Assembly: GCA_041859375.1 (NCBI GenBank)
Contig: JBHEKP010000278.1
Span: forward strand, 1-16,864
From: JBHEKP01 sp041859375
GTDB taxonomy: Bacteria; Hydrogenedentota; Hydrogenedentia; Hydrogenedentales; CAITNO01
Reading direction: 5' to 3'
Length of the DNA stretch: 16,864 nucleotides
Each line of letters begins with the position of its first letter. Positions within the stretch are counted from its first letter, which is position 1. The notes beneath the pieces were generated by a model. That model did no database searches, had not been told where the DNA came from, and saw only the letters and a list, made by a program, of their open reading frames with translations. A program made the position numbers and the translations under genes. Positions 8,586 to 15,026 of the stretch are shown here, one piece after another.

Positions 8586-8660
8586 GGGCAGAAAACGCAA
8601 AAAGCTCTAAACACGGTGAAAAGAGCTGCCGAAAGCCCGAAACCTGCCAGTTCTGCGGCA
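8586..8660 (+). promoter_or_regulatory. Possible structured leader upstream of cysI
   Basis: Several pairings cluster here. AGCTCT (8603-8608) can pair with AGAGCT (8622-8627) around a 13-base A-rich loop. GGGCAG (8586-8591) can pair through GGCAG with CTGCC at 8626-8630 or alternatively at 8644-8648, and through GGGC with GCCC at 8635-8638. TGCCG (8627-8631) can pair with CGGCA (8656-8660). The alternatives exclude one another. I do not recognise a known riboswitch class: the SAM-I core and c-di-GMP-I core motifs are not evident. On the minus strand the AGCTCT hairpin is followed by TTTTTGCGTTTT, so it could also weakly terminate or attenuate leftward transcription. Confidence 0.3.
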
Positions 8661-8664
8661 TGAC

Positions 8665-8713
8665 TTGAAAAAACCGGCGAATAAATAGTATCATGATTAT
8701 GTTTCTCATGATA
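8665..8713 (+). promoter_or_regulatory. Candidate proximal cysI promoter with overlapping operator-like inverted repeat
   Basis: TTGAAA (8665-8670) and TATCAT (8689-8694) form a sigma-70-like pair with an 18-base spacer. TATCATG (8689-8695) and CATGATA (8707-8713) are a perfect 7-bp inverted repeat with an 11-base gap, so the left arm covers the -10 and the right arm lies just past the expected start. ATCATGAT (8690-8697) is itself a palindrome. That geometry suits repression by a dimeric regulator, perhaps one sensing sulfur status; the regulator is unknown. The 5' leader from this promoter would be about 45 bases. Confidence 0.42.
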
Positions 8714-8746
8714 ATCTGTTCGCAAAACGTATTAAAGGAATGAAAG

Positions 8747-10525
8747 ATGGCCTCGCTGAAGGAAAACAACGGAAGTTTGGAAGGTTTGTCCGAGGTTGAG
8801 CACCTGAAATCTGAGAGCAAAGGCCTTTATCACCCCATCGAAGTGGAGTTGGGCCAGTCGACAAAGGCATTCACGGAAGAAACGGTGCAAATCCTGAAAC
8901 ATCATGGCACCTATCAGCAGGATGACCGGGATGTGCGTCTTGAGTTGAAGAAAAAGGGCCTTGAATGGGTCTTCTCCATGATGGTGCGCACCAAGTTTCC
9001 GGGGGGAAGGCTGACTGCCGAGCAATACTTGATTTGCGATGAACTTGCTGACAAGTATGGCCAGAAGGACATGCGTGCCACCTCACGGCAGGATTTTCAG
9101 TTTCACGGCGTTGTAAAGGGCAATCTGCGGCCGCTGATTCATGATCTGAATCTTTTGGGGGGAATGACCACCCTCGGCGGGTGCGGTGACGTGGTGAGAA
9201 ACACCATGGCCCCGCCTGTGGCGGATATCGACCTGAGTTACAGCCGGTGCGGCAGGGATTTACTGGCCCTTGCGGATGATTTGGCGGCAAAAACGCTTCC
9301 ACGGACCAAAAGTTACTTTGATCTGTGGCTGAACGATGAAAAGGTCACCGTAAACGGCGACGGCACGGTGACTTTTTCCTCCGCCCCCGTGGAAATGGCG
9401 GCGGAGCCCCTCTATGGAACCCAGTATCTTCCCCGCAAGTTTAAAATCGGCATTGCCGCAGATTTTGACAATTCGGTGGATGTTTACACGCAGGATGTGG
9501 GCATCATTGCGTGCACGTTGCCGGAGAACGGCGGTGATGATTCCGGCAGGATTGTGGGCTATGAATTCCTCGCGGGGGGCGGCTTGGGCCATTCGCACAC
9601 AAAACCGAACACCTATCCAAGGCTGGGAACGCCAATTGCCTTTGTTTCGGAAGAGGAAGTGTGGCCCCTGCTTGAGGCGGTCATCAGGGTGCAGCGGGAT
9701 TATGGTGACCGTTCAGACCGGAAGCAGGCCAGGTTGAAATACACCATGGACCGGCTTGGCATTGATGAATTCATGCGCCTGGTCCGGGAATATGCGGGAC
9801 GGACCTTCCCGGAACCGCGCGGGGTAAAAATCACCGACCAGCCGGATTATCTGGGTTGGCATGCGCAGATCCAGCCCGGCCTTAACTATGTGGGCGTGTG
9901 GGTGGAGAACGGGCGCATTCGTGACTTTGAAAACGGCATATCCTTCAAGTCGGGGCTGCGGAATGTCATTGACCGTTTCCGTCCGCAGGTGAGGGTCACC
10001 CCCCATCACAATCTGATTCTTGCCGGCATTGGGGACAAGGATGTGGACGCGGTGCGGGAAATGCTTGACCAGTACCGCATTCCAACCGACAAGGGGATCG
10101 GCGCGATCCGCAGGATGGAAATGGCCTGTCCGGCCCTGCCCCTCTGCCCCCTGGCCCAGAGCGAGTCGGAACGGGTGTTTCCAGAAGTAATGGCCGGGCT
10201 TGAGGCGGCGGGGCACGGTGACGCGGACGTGGTGATACGGATGACCGGATGCCCCAACGGCTGTGCGCGCTCAACCACCTCCGAGATTGGATTGGTTGGC
10301 AAGGGCCCCGGACGGTACATCCTCTATGTGGGCGGCGAATACAACGGCACCCGCCTCAACCAGGTGGTTGATGAAAAGCTCAAGTACGAGAACATTGTCC
10401 CCGTCGTATCCTCGCTGCTGTCGCTTTGGAAGGCGGACAGGGCGGAGAATGAACGCTTTGGTGACTGGTCGCACAGGCTTGGCACTGCGCGCCTTCGGGA
10501 AATGCTCGAAGGGGCGAAAGGCTGA
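8747..10525 (+). CDS. cysI: Assimilatory sulfite reductase, siroheme/[4Fe-4S] hemoprotein subunit
   Basis: 592 residues. ATG 8747 has AAGGA at 8735-8739, spacer 7. The protein has the duplicated nitrite/sulfite reductase ferredoxin-like and siroheme domains. Markers in order are: ATSRQDFQFHGVVKGNL near 115 and GCGDVVRNTMAPP near 145 (siroheme/anion-binding half), LPRTKSYFDLWLNDEKV near 185, then the four cluster cysteines Cys461 and Cys467 (ACPALPLC) and Cys502 and Cys506 (GCPNGC). The spacing matches CysI. The enzyme reduces sulfite to sulfide with six electrons in the cytoplasm. The LYVGGEYNGTRLN segment and overall length favour a CysI-type rather than dissimilatory DsrAB protein. No CysJ flavoprotein is in view, so the electron donor (NADPH through CysJ, or ferredoxin) is open. 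It is followed 29 bases later by cysH, an obvious pathway partner. Confidence 0.93.
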   Translation: MASLKENNGSLEGLSEVEHLKSESKGLYHPIEVELGQSTKAFTEETVQILKHHGTYQQDDRDVRLELKKKGLEWVFSMMVRTKFPGGRLTAEQYLICDELADKYGQKDMRATSRQDFQFHGVVKGNLRPLIHDLNLLGGMTTLGGCGDVVRNTMAPPVADIDLSYSRCGRDLLALADDLAAKTLPRTKSYFDLWLNDEKVTVNGDGTVTFSSAPVEMAAEPLYGTQYLPRKFKIGIAADFDNSVDVYTQDVGIIACTLPENGGDDSGRIVGYEFLAGGGLGHSHTKPNTYPRLGTPIAFVSEEEVWPLLEAVIRVQRDYGDRSDRKQARLKYTMDRLGIDEFMRLVREYAGRTFPEPRGVKITDQPDYLGWHAQIQPGLNYVGVWVENGRIRDFENGISFKSGLRNVIDRFRPQVRVTPHHNLILAGIGDKDVDAVREMLDQYRIPTDKGIGAIRRMEMACPALPLCPLAQSESERVFPEVMAGLEAAGHGDADVVIRMTGCPNGCARSTTSEIGLVGKGPGRYILYVGGEYNGTRLNQVVDEKLKYENIVPVVSSLLSLWKADRAENERFGDWSHRLGTARLREMLEGAKG

Positions 10526-10554
10526 GTCCGCCGATCGAACATGGAACAATCAAC

Positions 10555-11307
10555 ATGGATGCACTCAAGGGAACCGCACCGGAAAACATGTCCGAAGCGG
10601 AACTTGCCGAATTAAACGCCCTTTCCCCCGCGGAACTGTTCGCGTGGGCGCTGGAAGCCCATGGTGAACGCGCGGGCATCATCACCTCATTCCAGGACAC
10701 GGGTTGCGTCATGGTGGACATGATGAGCCGGTGCGCCCCAGGAATGAGGGTCATGACCATTGACACCCTGCGGCTCCATGAGGAGACCTACCGGCACATC
10801 CGCGAAATGGAGGCCAGGTACGGGATAACGGTGGAGCGATTCTCCCCGGACCCGGAAAAATTGGAACGGATGGTTTCCCGCCATGGGGAGTTCCTGTTTT
10901 TCGACTCCAAAGCCAAGCAGGAGTTCTGCTGCCAGGTTAGAAAAGTCGAACCCAACCAGCGCGCCCTGGCGTCGCTGGATGTGTGGTTTACCGGGTTGCG
11001 CCGGGACCAGTCCGTGGCGCGCGGCGACACGCCAAAAGCCGCGATCGTGGACAGGGGCGGCAGAAAAATCGTTAAAATCGCCCCCCTCGCCGACTGGACG
11101 CAGGCGGAGGTGGACCACTATGTGGCGGAAAACAATGTCCCTAAAAACAGCCTGTACCAGATGGGGTACACCAGCATAGGCTGCGTGATATGCACCACCC
11201 CCACCCTGCCACGGGAGGAAAAAAGGGCCGGACGCTGGCGTTGGTTCAATTATCTCGAAGGGGACAAGAAGGAATGCGGCATCCACATCGGTGGAAGCGG
11301 CATCTGA
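10555..11307 (+). CDS. cysH: Adenosine 5'-phosphosulfate reductase (CysH family, [4Fe-4S] type)
   Basis: 250 residues. The start is ATG 10555 with a weak GGAA at 10543-10546. The PAPS reductase fold is marked by SFQDTG near 45-50 (phosphate-binding loop), LHEETYR and TGLRRDQS. The catalytic cysteine is Cys241 in the C-terminal KKECGIH motif. CysCys at 125-126 and CxxC at 210-213 supply the four ligands of the [4Fe-4S] cluster that marks the bacterial and plant APS-reducing type (EC 1.8.4.10). E. coli PAPS reductase lacks these cysteines. The reaction reduces APS to sulfite and AMP with thioredoxin as donor, and feeds the sulfite reductase encoded upstream. Co-transcription with cysI is likely given the 29-base gap. 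No ATP sulfurylase is in view. A shared bidirectional terminator follows. Confidence 0.94.
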   Translation: MDALKGTAPENMSEAELAELNALSPAELFAWALEAHGERAGIITSFQDTGCVMVDMMSRCAPGMRVMTIDTLRLHEETYRHIREMEARYGITVERFSPDPEKLERMVSRHGEFLFFDSKAKQEFCCQVRKVEPNQRALASLDVWFTGLRRDQSVARGDTPKAAIVDRGGRKIVKIAPLADWTQAEVDHYVAENNVPKNSLYQMGYTSIGCVICTTPTLPREEKRAGRWRWFNYLEGDKKECGIHIGGSGI

Positions 11308-11320
11308 ACTGAAAACAAAG

Positions 11321-11358
11321 AACGCCGCCGGAGCCAAAAGCGCCGGCGGCGTTCTGTT
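11321..11358. terminator. Bidirectional intrinsic terminator between convergent cysH and peroxiredoxin
   Basis: A perfect 11-bp stem pairs AACGCCGCCGG (11321-11331) with CCGGCGGCGTT (11343-11353) around an 11-base loop. On the plus strand it is followed by CTGTTTTT. On the minus strand it is followed by CTTTGTTTTC, which is the complement of the A-rich run at 11311-11320. It therefore serves cysH from the left and the peroxiredoxin from the right. Confidence 0.9.
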
Positions 11359-11371
11359 TTTCCAGGGGGGG

Positions 11372-11965
11372 TTACTTCGCGTGTTTGGAAAGGTAGGCCG
11401 CCACGCCGTCGGCGGAAGGCTTCATGGCCTCCTCGCCTTTGCGCCAGTTGGCCGGGCAAACCTCGCCGTGCTCCTCATGGTACTGCAGGGCGTCCACCAC
11501 GCGCAGGGCCTCGTCAACGCTGCGGCCGAGGGGAAGATCGTTCACCAGGGCGTGGCGCACAATGCCGTCCTTGTCGATCAGGAACAGGCCGCGAAGGGCA
11601 ATGGCCTCGTTCACAAGCACGCCGTAGTCTCGGGCAATCTGCTTTGTCAGGTCGGCCACCAGCGGATACTGCACATCGCCAATTCCGCCCTTCTCCACCG
11701 GCGTGTTGCGCCAGGCCCAGTGGGTGAAATGGGAGTCGACGGAAACGCCCACGAGCTGCACTCCCCTTTCCTGGAAGTCCTTGATCCGCGCGTTGAACGC
11801 AAGAATCTCGGAGGGGCACACAAAGGTGAAGTCAAGGGGGTAGAAGAAAAGAAGCACATACTTTCCGCGGTAGTCGGAAAGCTGGAACTTTTCATTGAAC
11901 GTGTTGTCCGGCATTACCGCCGTTGCTTTGAAATCGGGGGCCGACTGCGTGACCTGAACTGACAT
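11372..11965 (-). CDS. Typical 2-Cys peroxiredoxin (AhpC/Prx1 type)
   Basis: 197 residues. ATG at 11965 with GGAGGA at 11973-11978, spacer 7. The peroxidatic motif is DFTFVCPSE (Thr47, Cys50) with the supporting Arg125. The resolving cysteine is Cys170 in GEVCPANW. Length and the Cys50/Cys170 pair match the Prx1/AhpC subfamily, which reduces hydrogen peroxide and organic peroxides and is recycled by AhpF or thioredoxin. A GGIG segment at 93-96 corresponds to the GGLG element associated with sensitivity to over-oxidation in eukaryotic-type Prx. The C-terminal YF motif is replaced by YL, so this property is uncertain. No AhpF is present. The gene lies downstream of perR and ferritin on the same strand with a 138-bp gap that probably holds its own promoter. 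PerR control is an inference from neighbourhood. Confidence 0.95.
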   Translation of the reverse strand: MSVQVTQSAPDFKATAVMPDNTFNEKFQLSDYRGKYVLLFFYPLDFTFVCPSEILAFNARIKDFQERGVQLVGVSVDSHFTHWAWRNTPVEKGGIGDVQYPLVADLTKQIARDYGVLVNEAIALRGLFLIDKDGIVRHALVNDLPLGRSVDEALRVVDALQYHEEHGEVCPANWRKGEEAMKPSADGVAAYLSKHAK

Positions 11966-11995
11966 TTCACTATCCTCCGTAAAGTTGGTTGACTT

Positions 11996-12028
11996 GTTCC
12001 CCGGTGTCTTTGGCCTGCACAGGGGAAC
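11996..12028 (-). promoter_or_regulatory. Inverted repeat in the peroxiredoxin 5' leader
   Basis: GTTCCCC (11996-12002) and GGGGAAC (12022-12028) are a perfect 7-bp inverted repeat with a 19-base interval. They would lie in the untranslated leader if transcription starts near 12037. It could form a leader hairpin 31 bases before the start codon. The function is unknown. Confidence 0.35.
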
Positions 12029-12043
12029 TTTACCGGTTGACTG

Positions 12044-12071
12044 AAGTTAATCCTTCCGCCACCAATGTAAA
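12044..12071 (-). promoter_or_regulatory. Candidate peroxiredoxin promoter
   Basis: Reading leftward, TTTACA (12066-12071) and TAACTT (12044-12049) are separated by 16 bases. Both are moderate sigma-70 matches. Immediately upstream an imperfect palindrome (TTATCA 12073-12078, TGATTA 12083-12088) could be an operator. It is not a clear match to the classical AT-rich PerR box. Confidence 0.3.
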
Positions 12072-12103
12072 CTTATCAGGAGTGATTATTATTTCCGGGG
12101 TAA

Positions 12104-12628
12104 TCAGGTGGCCGAACCGCCAGCGGATGCGCCGGTGGACGGGGTGCGGGCGCCAAGCTCACGATCAAGGAGGAACATGCCGCCCGGCGCACCCTGGACC
12201 ATTTTCATCTGGGCAACGATGTCGCTGGCGTTGGCCTCCTCCTCAACCTGCTCGGTGACAAACCATTCCAGGAAGGTGGCGCTGGCCGGGTCCTTGAGTG
12301 CGGTGGCCTTGTTGTGGAGCTTGTTTATGCATTCCGAGATGTGGCACTCATGCTTGTAGGCGGCCTCCCAGGCGGCCAGGGGGCTCTTCCAGTCAATCTT
12401 GGGGGCGTTGATGGCCTTGAACGAGATGTTTCCGTTCCGACTGAGCACATACTCGAAGAATTTCGACGCGTGGGAAAGCTCCTCCTGCACCTGGATCCGC
12501 ATCCAAGCCGCCATCCCCTTCAGGTTCAGATCCTCAAAATAGCTCACCATGGCCGTGTAAAGGTAGGCGCTGTACAGCTCCTCGTTGATTTGCGCGTTGA
12601 TCGCGTCCTGCATCTCTTTTTTTATCAT
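12104..12628 (-). CDS. ftnA: Bacterial non-heme ferritin (FtnA type)
   Basis: 174 residues. ATG at 12628 with AAGGAG at 12638-12643, spacer 9. A four-helix ferritin-like fold carries the full ferroxidase set at FtnA positions: Glu17 (NEELYSAY), Glu50 and His53 (QEELSHA), Glu94 (HECHISE), Gln127 and Glu130 (TEQVEEE). No haem-ligating methionine as in bacterioferritin is evident. The 24-mer shell oxidises and stores Fe(II) in the cytoplasm. The C-terminus adds a short Gly/Ser/Thr/Ala-rich tail (about 160-174), beyond the usual fifth helix. It lies 67 bases downstream of perR on the same strand with no visible terminator between, so co-transcription is likely. An inverted repeat, TGATTA (12083-12088) with TAATCA (12101-12106), overlaps the stop codon but has no T-tract. 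Confidence 0.95.
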   Translation of the reverse strand: MIKKEMQDAINAQINEELYSAYLYTAMVSYFEDLNLKGMAAWMRIQVQEELSHASKFFEYVLSRNGNISFKAINAPKIDWKSPLAAWEAAYKHECHISECINKLHNKATALKDPASATFLEWFVTEQVEEEANASDIVAQMKMVQGAPGGMFLLDRELGARTPSTGASAGGSAT

Positions 12629-12695
12629 GGTCGTCTTCTCCTTGTTTGTGAATGGTTAACACGCGCGGCGGCGGGACGATTTCCCCGGAGCCGGA

Positions 12696-13109
12696 TCAGT
12701 CTGCCAGGAGACTCGCCAGGTTGCATGCCGGGCATAGCCCGGAAAATTCCAAGCGCCATCCCTCCACTTTAAAACCGCTTTTAAGAACAACCGGCTCGTC
12801 CACACCCCGTACCATGTCGGGGGTCAAATCCTCGATTATGCCGCATTCCATGCAACGGACATGGTAATGGGGGGAAACATCGCCGTCATAACGGCACTGC
12901 CCTCCAGCCATGTCGAGCTTCAGAATCTGTCCGTTTCTCCATAGGAGGTCAAGGTTTCTGTAAACCGTTCCCAGGCTGATGGTTGGCATTTTTTCCCGGA
13001 CGATGGAATAGAGGTCTTCGGCGGAGGGATGGGTTTTCAGCTTTTTTAGCTCTTCAAGCACCACCCGTCTTTGGCGGGTCATTCGCTGACTTTTCTGGGC
13101 TGTGTGCAA
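12696..13109 (-). CDS. perR: Fur-family transcriptional regulator, PerR type
   Basis: 137 residues. The N-terminal winged helix contains HPSAEDLY and ISLGTVYRNLDLL (recognition helix). The dimerisation/metal domain contains two CxxC pairs, Cys86/Cys89 and Cys126/Cys129, which form the structural zinc site. The PerR regulatory ligand set can be read by alignment to B. subtilis PerR: His27, Asp75, His81, His83 and Asp94. Aspartate rather than glutamate at the last position is the usual PerR-versus-Fur discriminator. In PerR, Fe(II)-catalysed oxidation of the histidines by peroxide releases DNA. The start at 13109 is TTG with AAGGG 7 bases upstream. The first ATG, ten codons in, would trim the N-terminal arm. 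Neighbouring ferritin and peroxiredoxin are classic PerR targets. Confidence 0.9.
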   Translation of the reverse strand: MHTAQKSQRMTRQRRVVLEELKKLKTHPSAEDLYSIVREKMPTISLGTVYRNLDLLWRNGQILKLDMAGGQCRYDGDVSPHYHVRCMECGIIEDLTPDMVRGVDEPVVLKSGFKVEGWRLEFSGLCPACNLASLLAD

Positions 13110-13148
13110 AATCTCACCCTTTCTTTTTATTTACGCCACTCCTCTTTT

Positions 13149-13190
13149 AGAGTAGCACGTTTAAAGGAAAAACTCAATTAAAATCAATTA
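13149..13190 (-). promoter_or_regulatory. Candidate perR promoter with direct repeat
   Basis: Reading leftward, TTGAGT (13172-13177) and TACTCT (13149-13154) are separated by 17 bases. An AT-rich direct repeat, TCAATTA at 13174-13180 and 13184-13190 with a 3-base spacer, overlaps the -35 and extends upstream. This could be a regulator site or an UP-like element. The gap between ptsI and perR is 97 bases, and I see no hairpin-plus-T terminator in it. Confidence 0.28.
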
Positions 13191-13206
13191 CTAACAAGGG
13201 ATGGGG

Positions 13207-14868
13207 TCACCAGGCGGGCAGTTCTCTTTCGCTGAGATGGTTTCGGGCGGTGATTCTGGCCAGGCTTATCAGTCTGGGGCTGACGCTGACGGTGGTAAGC
13301 CCCGCCTCTATGAGCCGGGGCAGATATTCGGTTTGACCGCCAAGTTCCCCGCAAAGGGAAAGGGTTTTTCCGGCCTCCCGGGCGGCTTCCACCATCTGTG
13401 AAAGCAACCGCCAAAAAGCCGCGCTTTCCGGGTTGAAGTCTTTGGCCACAAGATCGTTGTCCCGGTCCACCGCAAAAAGATACTGAATGAGGTCATTGCT
13501 GCCGATGCTTCCAAAATCGGCCAGTTTGAACAGTTCGCGGGCGCAGAAGCAGGCTGAGGGAACCTCAAACATGACACCATGCCGTATGGGGCCGGAATTA
13601 ATATCCAGGGTGTTCTGAAGAAAGATTTCCTTCATGGTGTAAAACTGCTGGGTGTCCACAACCATCGGATAAATGACGTTGACAGGCCCCGCCTGTGAGG
13701 CGCGTGCGATTGCCCTGGCCTGTGTGGCAAGCAATTCGGAATGGCCCAGGAGCAGCCGCGCACCCCGGTACCCCAAAACGGGATTGTCCTCTTTTGGGAT
13801 GTTCAGGAAACGAATGGCCTTGTCCCCGCCAAGATCAAGCAGGCGTATGTAGACCGGCTGGCCCCCCATTTTTTCCACCACCCGGGCATAGCGTTCATAC
13901 TGCTCGTCCTCGTTCAGAAGACGGTCGGCGGCGATAAACTCGAACTCCGTCCGGTACAGGCCAATACCCTCGGCGCGCATGTCCAGCACCGCGTCAACAT
14001 CATTGAATGTGTTGATGTTGGCGAGCACGGTGAGTCCGTCCACGGGCGGCACCGCGTTGGGGCGGTGAATTCCCCCCTTGCGCAGCGCGGGATACAGGTT
14101 GAGCGTGGCGGGGGTGGGGTTGACGATTATTTCACCGGTGCGCCCGTTCAAAAGCACCCAGTCGCCGGGTTGAATGGATTCGGCCGCCCCTTTGATGCCG
14201 CTTACCGCGGGAATCCCAAGAGCCCGCGCCAGAATGGCCGCATGGGAGGCCGCGCCGCCCTTTTCCGTGATCAAGCCGGATATCGTGCTGGTGTCCAGCC
14301 CCACCGTTTCCCCGGGGGTCAGTTCGGCGGCCACAAGGATTCTGGGTTCAATGGTGTGCGGTTTTTCTGGTTCAGAAACCGCAACGGCGGAGGAGCCGTT
14401 CACAAATGTCTCCAACAGACGGTTCCTCACCTCGCCGATGTCAGAAGCGCGATCCTTGAAATAATCATCCTCAAGGGCGAGCAGCCGTGACTCAAAATCA
14501 TTGAGGACGCGCAGGCAGGCCGCCTCGGCGTTGACGCATTCCGCCCGGACAATCGCCACGGCCTCGGAGGTCAACGTCTCGTCAAGGAGGATCATTTTCT
14601 GGGCGACAAAAATGCTTGCATGGGCCGAACCCAGATTCTTTTGAACTTTTTCGACGAATTCATCAAATTTGGCGGCGGTGACGCTTATCGCGTCCAGAAG
14701 CCGTTCCACCTCGGAATCGAGCTGATGCGGTTCTATGGTGTAGCTGGACACAACGGAACCATCCCGTTCGCGGATAATTTCCGCACGGGCGTAACTCAAG
14801 CCGTCACTTATGGGAAGACCGCCGTGCCGCGTTTCCAAACTTGCTTTTTCAAGGGGCGCTGTCATCAT
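13207..14868 (-). CDS. ptsI: Phosphoenolpyruvate-protein phosphotransferase (PTS Enzyme I)
   Basis: 553 residues, slightly shorter than E. coli EI (575). The order of parts is: N-terminal HPr-binding helical region (about 50-145), the swivelling domain with phospho-accepting His209 in GGAASHAAILARALGIPAV, and the C-terminal PEP-binding TIM barrel. The barrel residues are conserved: Arg306 (GLYRTEFE), Arg342 (IRLLDLGGDK), Glu435 (MFEVPSA), Asn458-Asp459 (SNDL), Arg469 (AVDRD) and the active-site Cys506 (SLCGELGG). The enzyme transfers phosphate from PEP to HPr in the cytoplasm. The active-site lead is GGAASH rather than the commoner GGRTSH. No GAF domain precedes it, which argues against PtsP. 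No ptsH or EII gene is in view. Two consecutive ATGs start the frame, with only a weak GGGAAG upstream. Confidence 0.93.
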   Translation of the reverse strand: MMTAPLEKASLETRHGGLPISDGLSYARAEIIRERDGSVVSSYTIEPHQLDSEVERLLDAISVTAAKFDEFVEKVQKNLGSAHASIFVAQKMILLDETLTSEAVAIVRAECVNAEAACLRVLNDFESRLLALEDDYFKDRASDIGEVRNRLLETFVNGSSAVAVSEPEKPHTIEPRILVAAELTPGETVGLDTSTISGLITEKGGAASHAAILARALGIPAVSGIKGAAESIQPGDWVLLNGRTGEIIVNPTPATLNLYPALRKGGIHRPNAVPPVDGLTVLANINTFNDVDAVLDMRAEGIGLYRTEFEFIAADRLLNEDEQYERYARVVEKMGGQPVYIRLLDLGGDKAIRFLNIPKEDNPVLGYRGARLLLGHSELLATQARAIARASQAGPVNVIYPMVVDTQQFYTMKEIFLQNTLDINSGPIRHGVMFEVPSACFCARELFKLADFGSIGSNDLIQYLFAVDRDNDLVAKDFNPESAAFWRLLSQMVEAAREAGKTLSLCGELGGQTEYLPRLIEAGLTTVSVSPRLISLARITARNHLSERELPAW

Positions 14869-14951
14869 GCTTCCCGTGTGCGTGTCCGGGCCTTGCGCGG
14901 TCCCGGACGCGCCGTCCGTAAAAATTCCGGATCAAGCATACTCAAAAACAG

Positions 14952-15007
14952 CCACAGAATTAAAAAAAAGGGCGCTGTTTCCAACGCCCTCTGTGTTCAT
15001 TCTGTGG
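14952..15007. repeat. 9-bp perfect inverted repeat enclosing a terminator
   Basis: CCACAGAAT (14952-14960) and ATTCTGTGG (14999-15007) are exact reverse complements flanking the terminator hairpin at 14970-14989 and its A/T run. On the minus strand this could form a long outer stem around the terminator. It lies in the 158-bp gap between ptsI and the 87-residue gene, which must also hold the ptsI promoter if ptsI is transcribed separately. Confidence 0.6.
14962..14989 (-). terminator. Intrinsic terminator after the 87-residue gene
   Basis: In the leftward transcript GGGCGTTG (complement of 14982-14989) pairs with CAGCGCCC (complement of 14970-14977) across a GAAA tetraloop, with one G-U pair. 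Eight T residues follow at once (complement of 14962-14969). It sits 37 bases past the stop codon at 15027 and separates this gene from ptsI. Confidence 0.9.
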
Positions 15008-15026
15008 TTCAGACGCCCTGCGCCGG

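Noticed and set aside
8582..8746. SAM-I or c-di-GMP-I riboswitch
   Set aside because: Some A-rich joining segments are suggestive, but the conserved cores of those classes are not present, so I left it as an unclassified possible leader.
8449..8820. Minus-strand open frame across the cysI promoter region, with a hydrophobic stretch
   Set aside because: It overlaps the cysI start and the kinase start, its composition looks non-coding, and it has no ribosome site. The regulatory features explain the region better.
11291..11962. Plus-strand open frame (223 codons) opposite the peroxiredoxin
   Set aside because: It begins inside the bidirectional terminator region and mirrors the entire peroxiredoxin, whose catalytic motifs are intact.
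13741..14490. Plus-strand open frame (249 codons) opposite ptsI
   Set aside because: It is antisense to the EI active-site region and has no start signals or motifs of its own.
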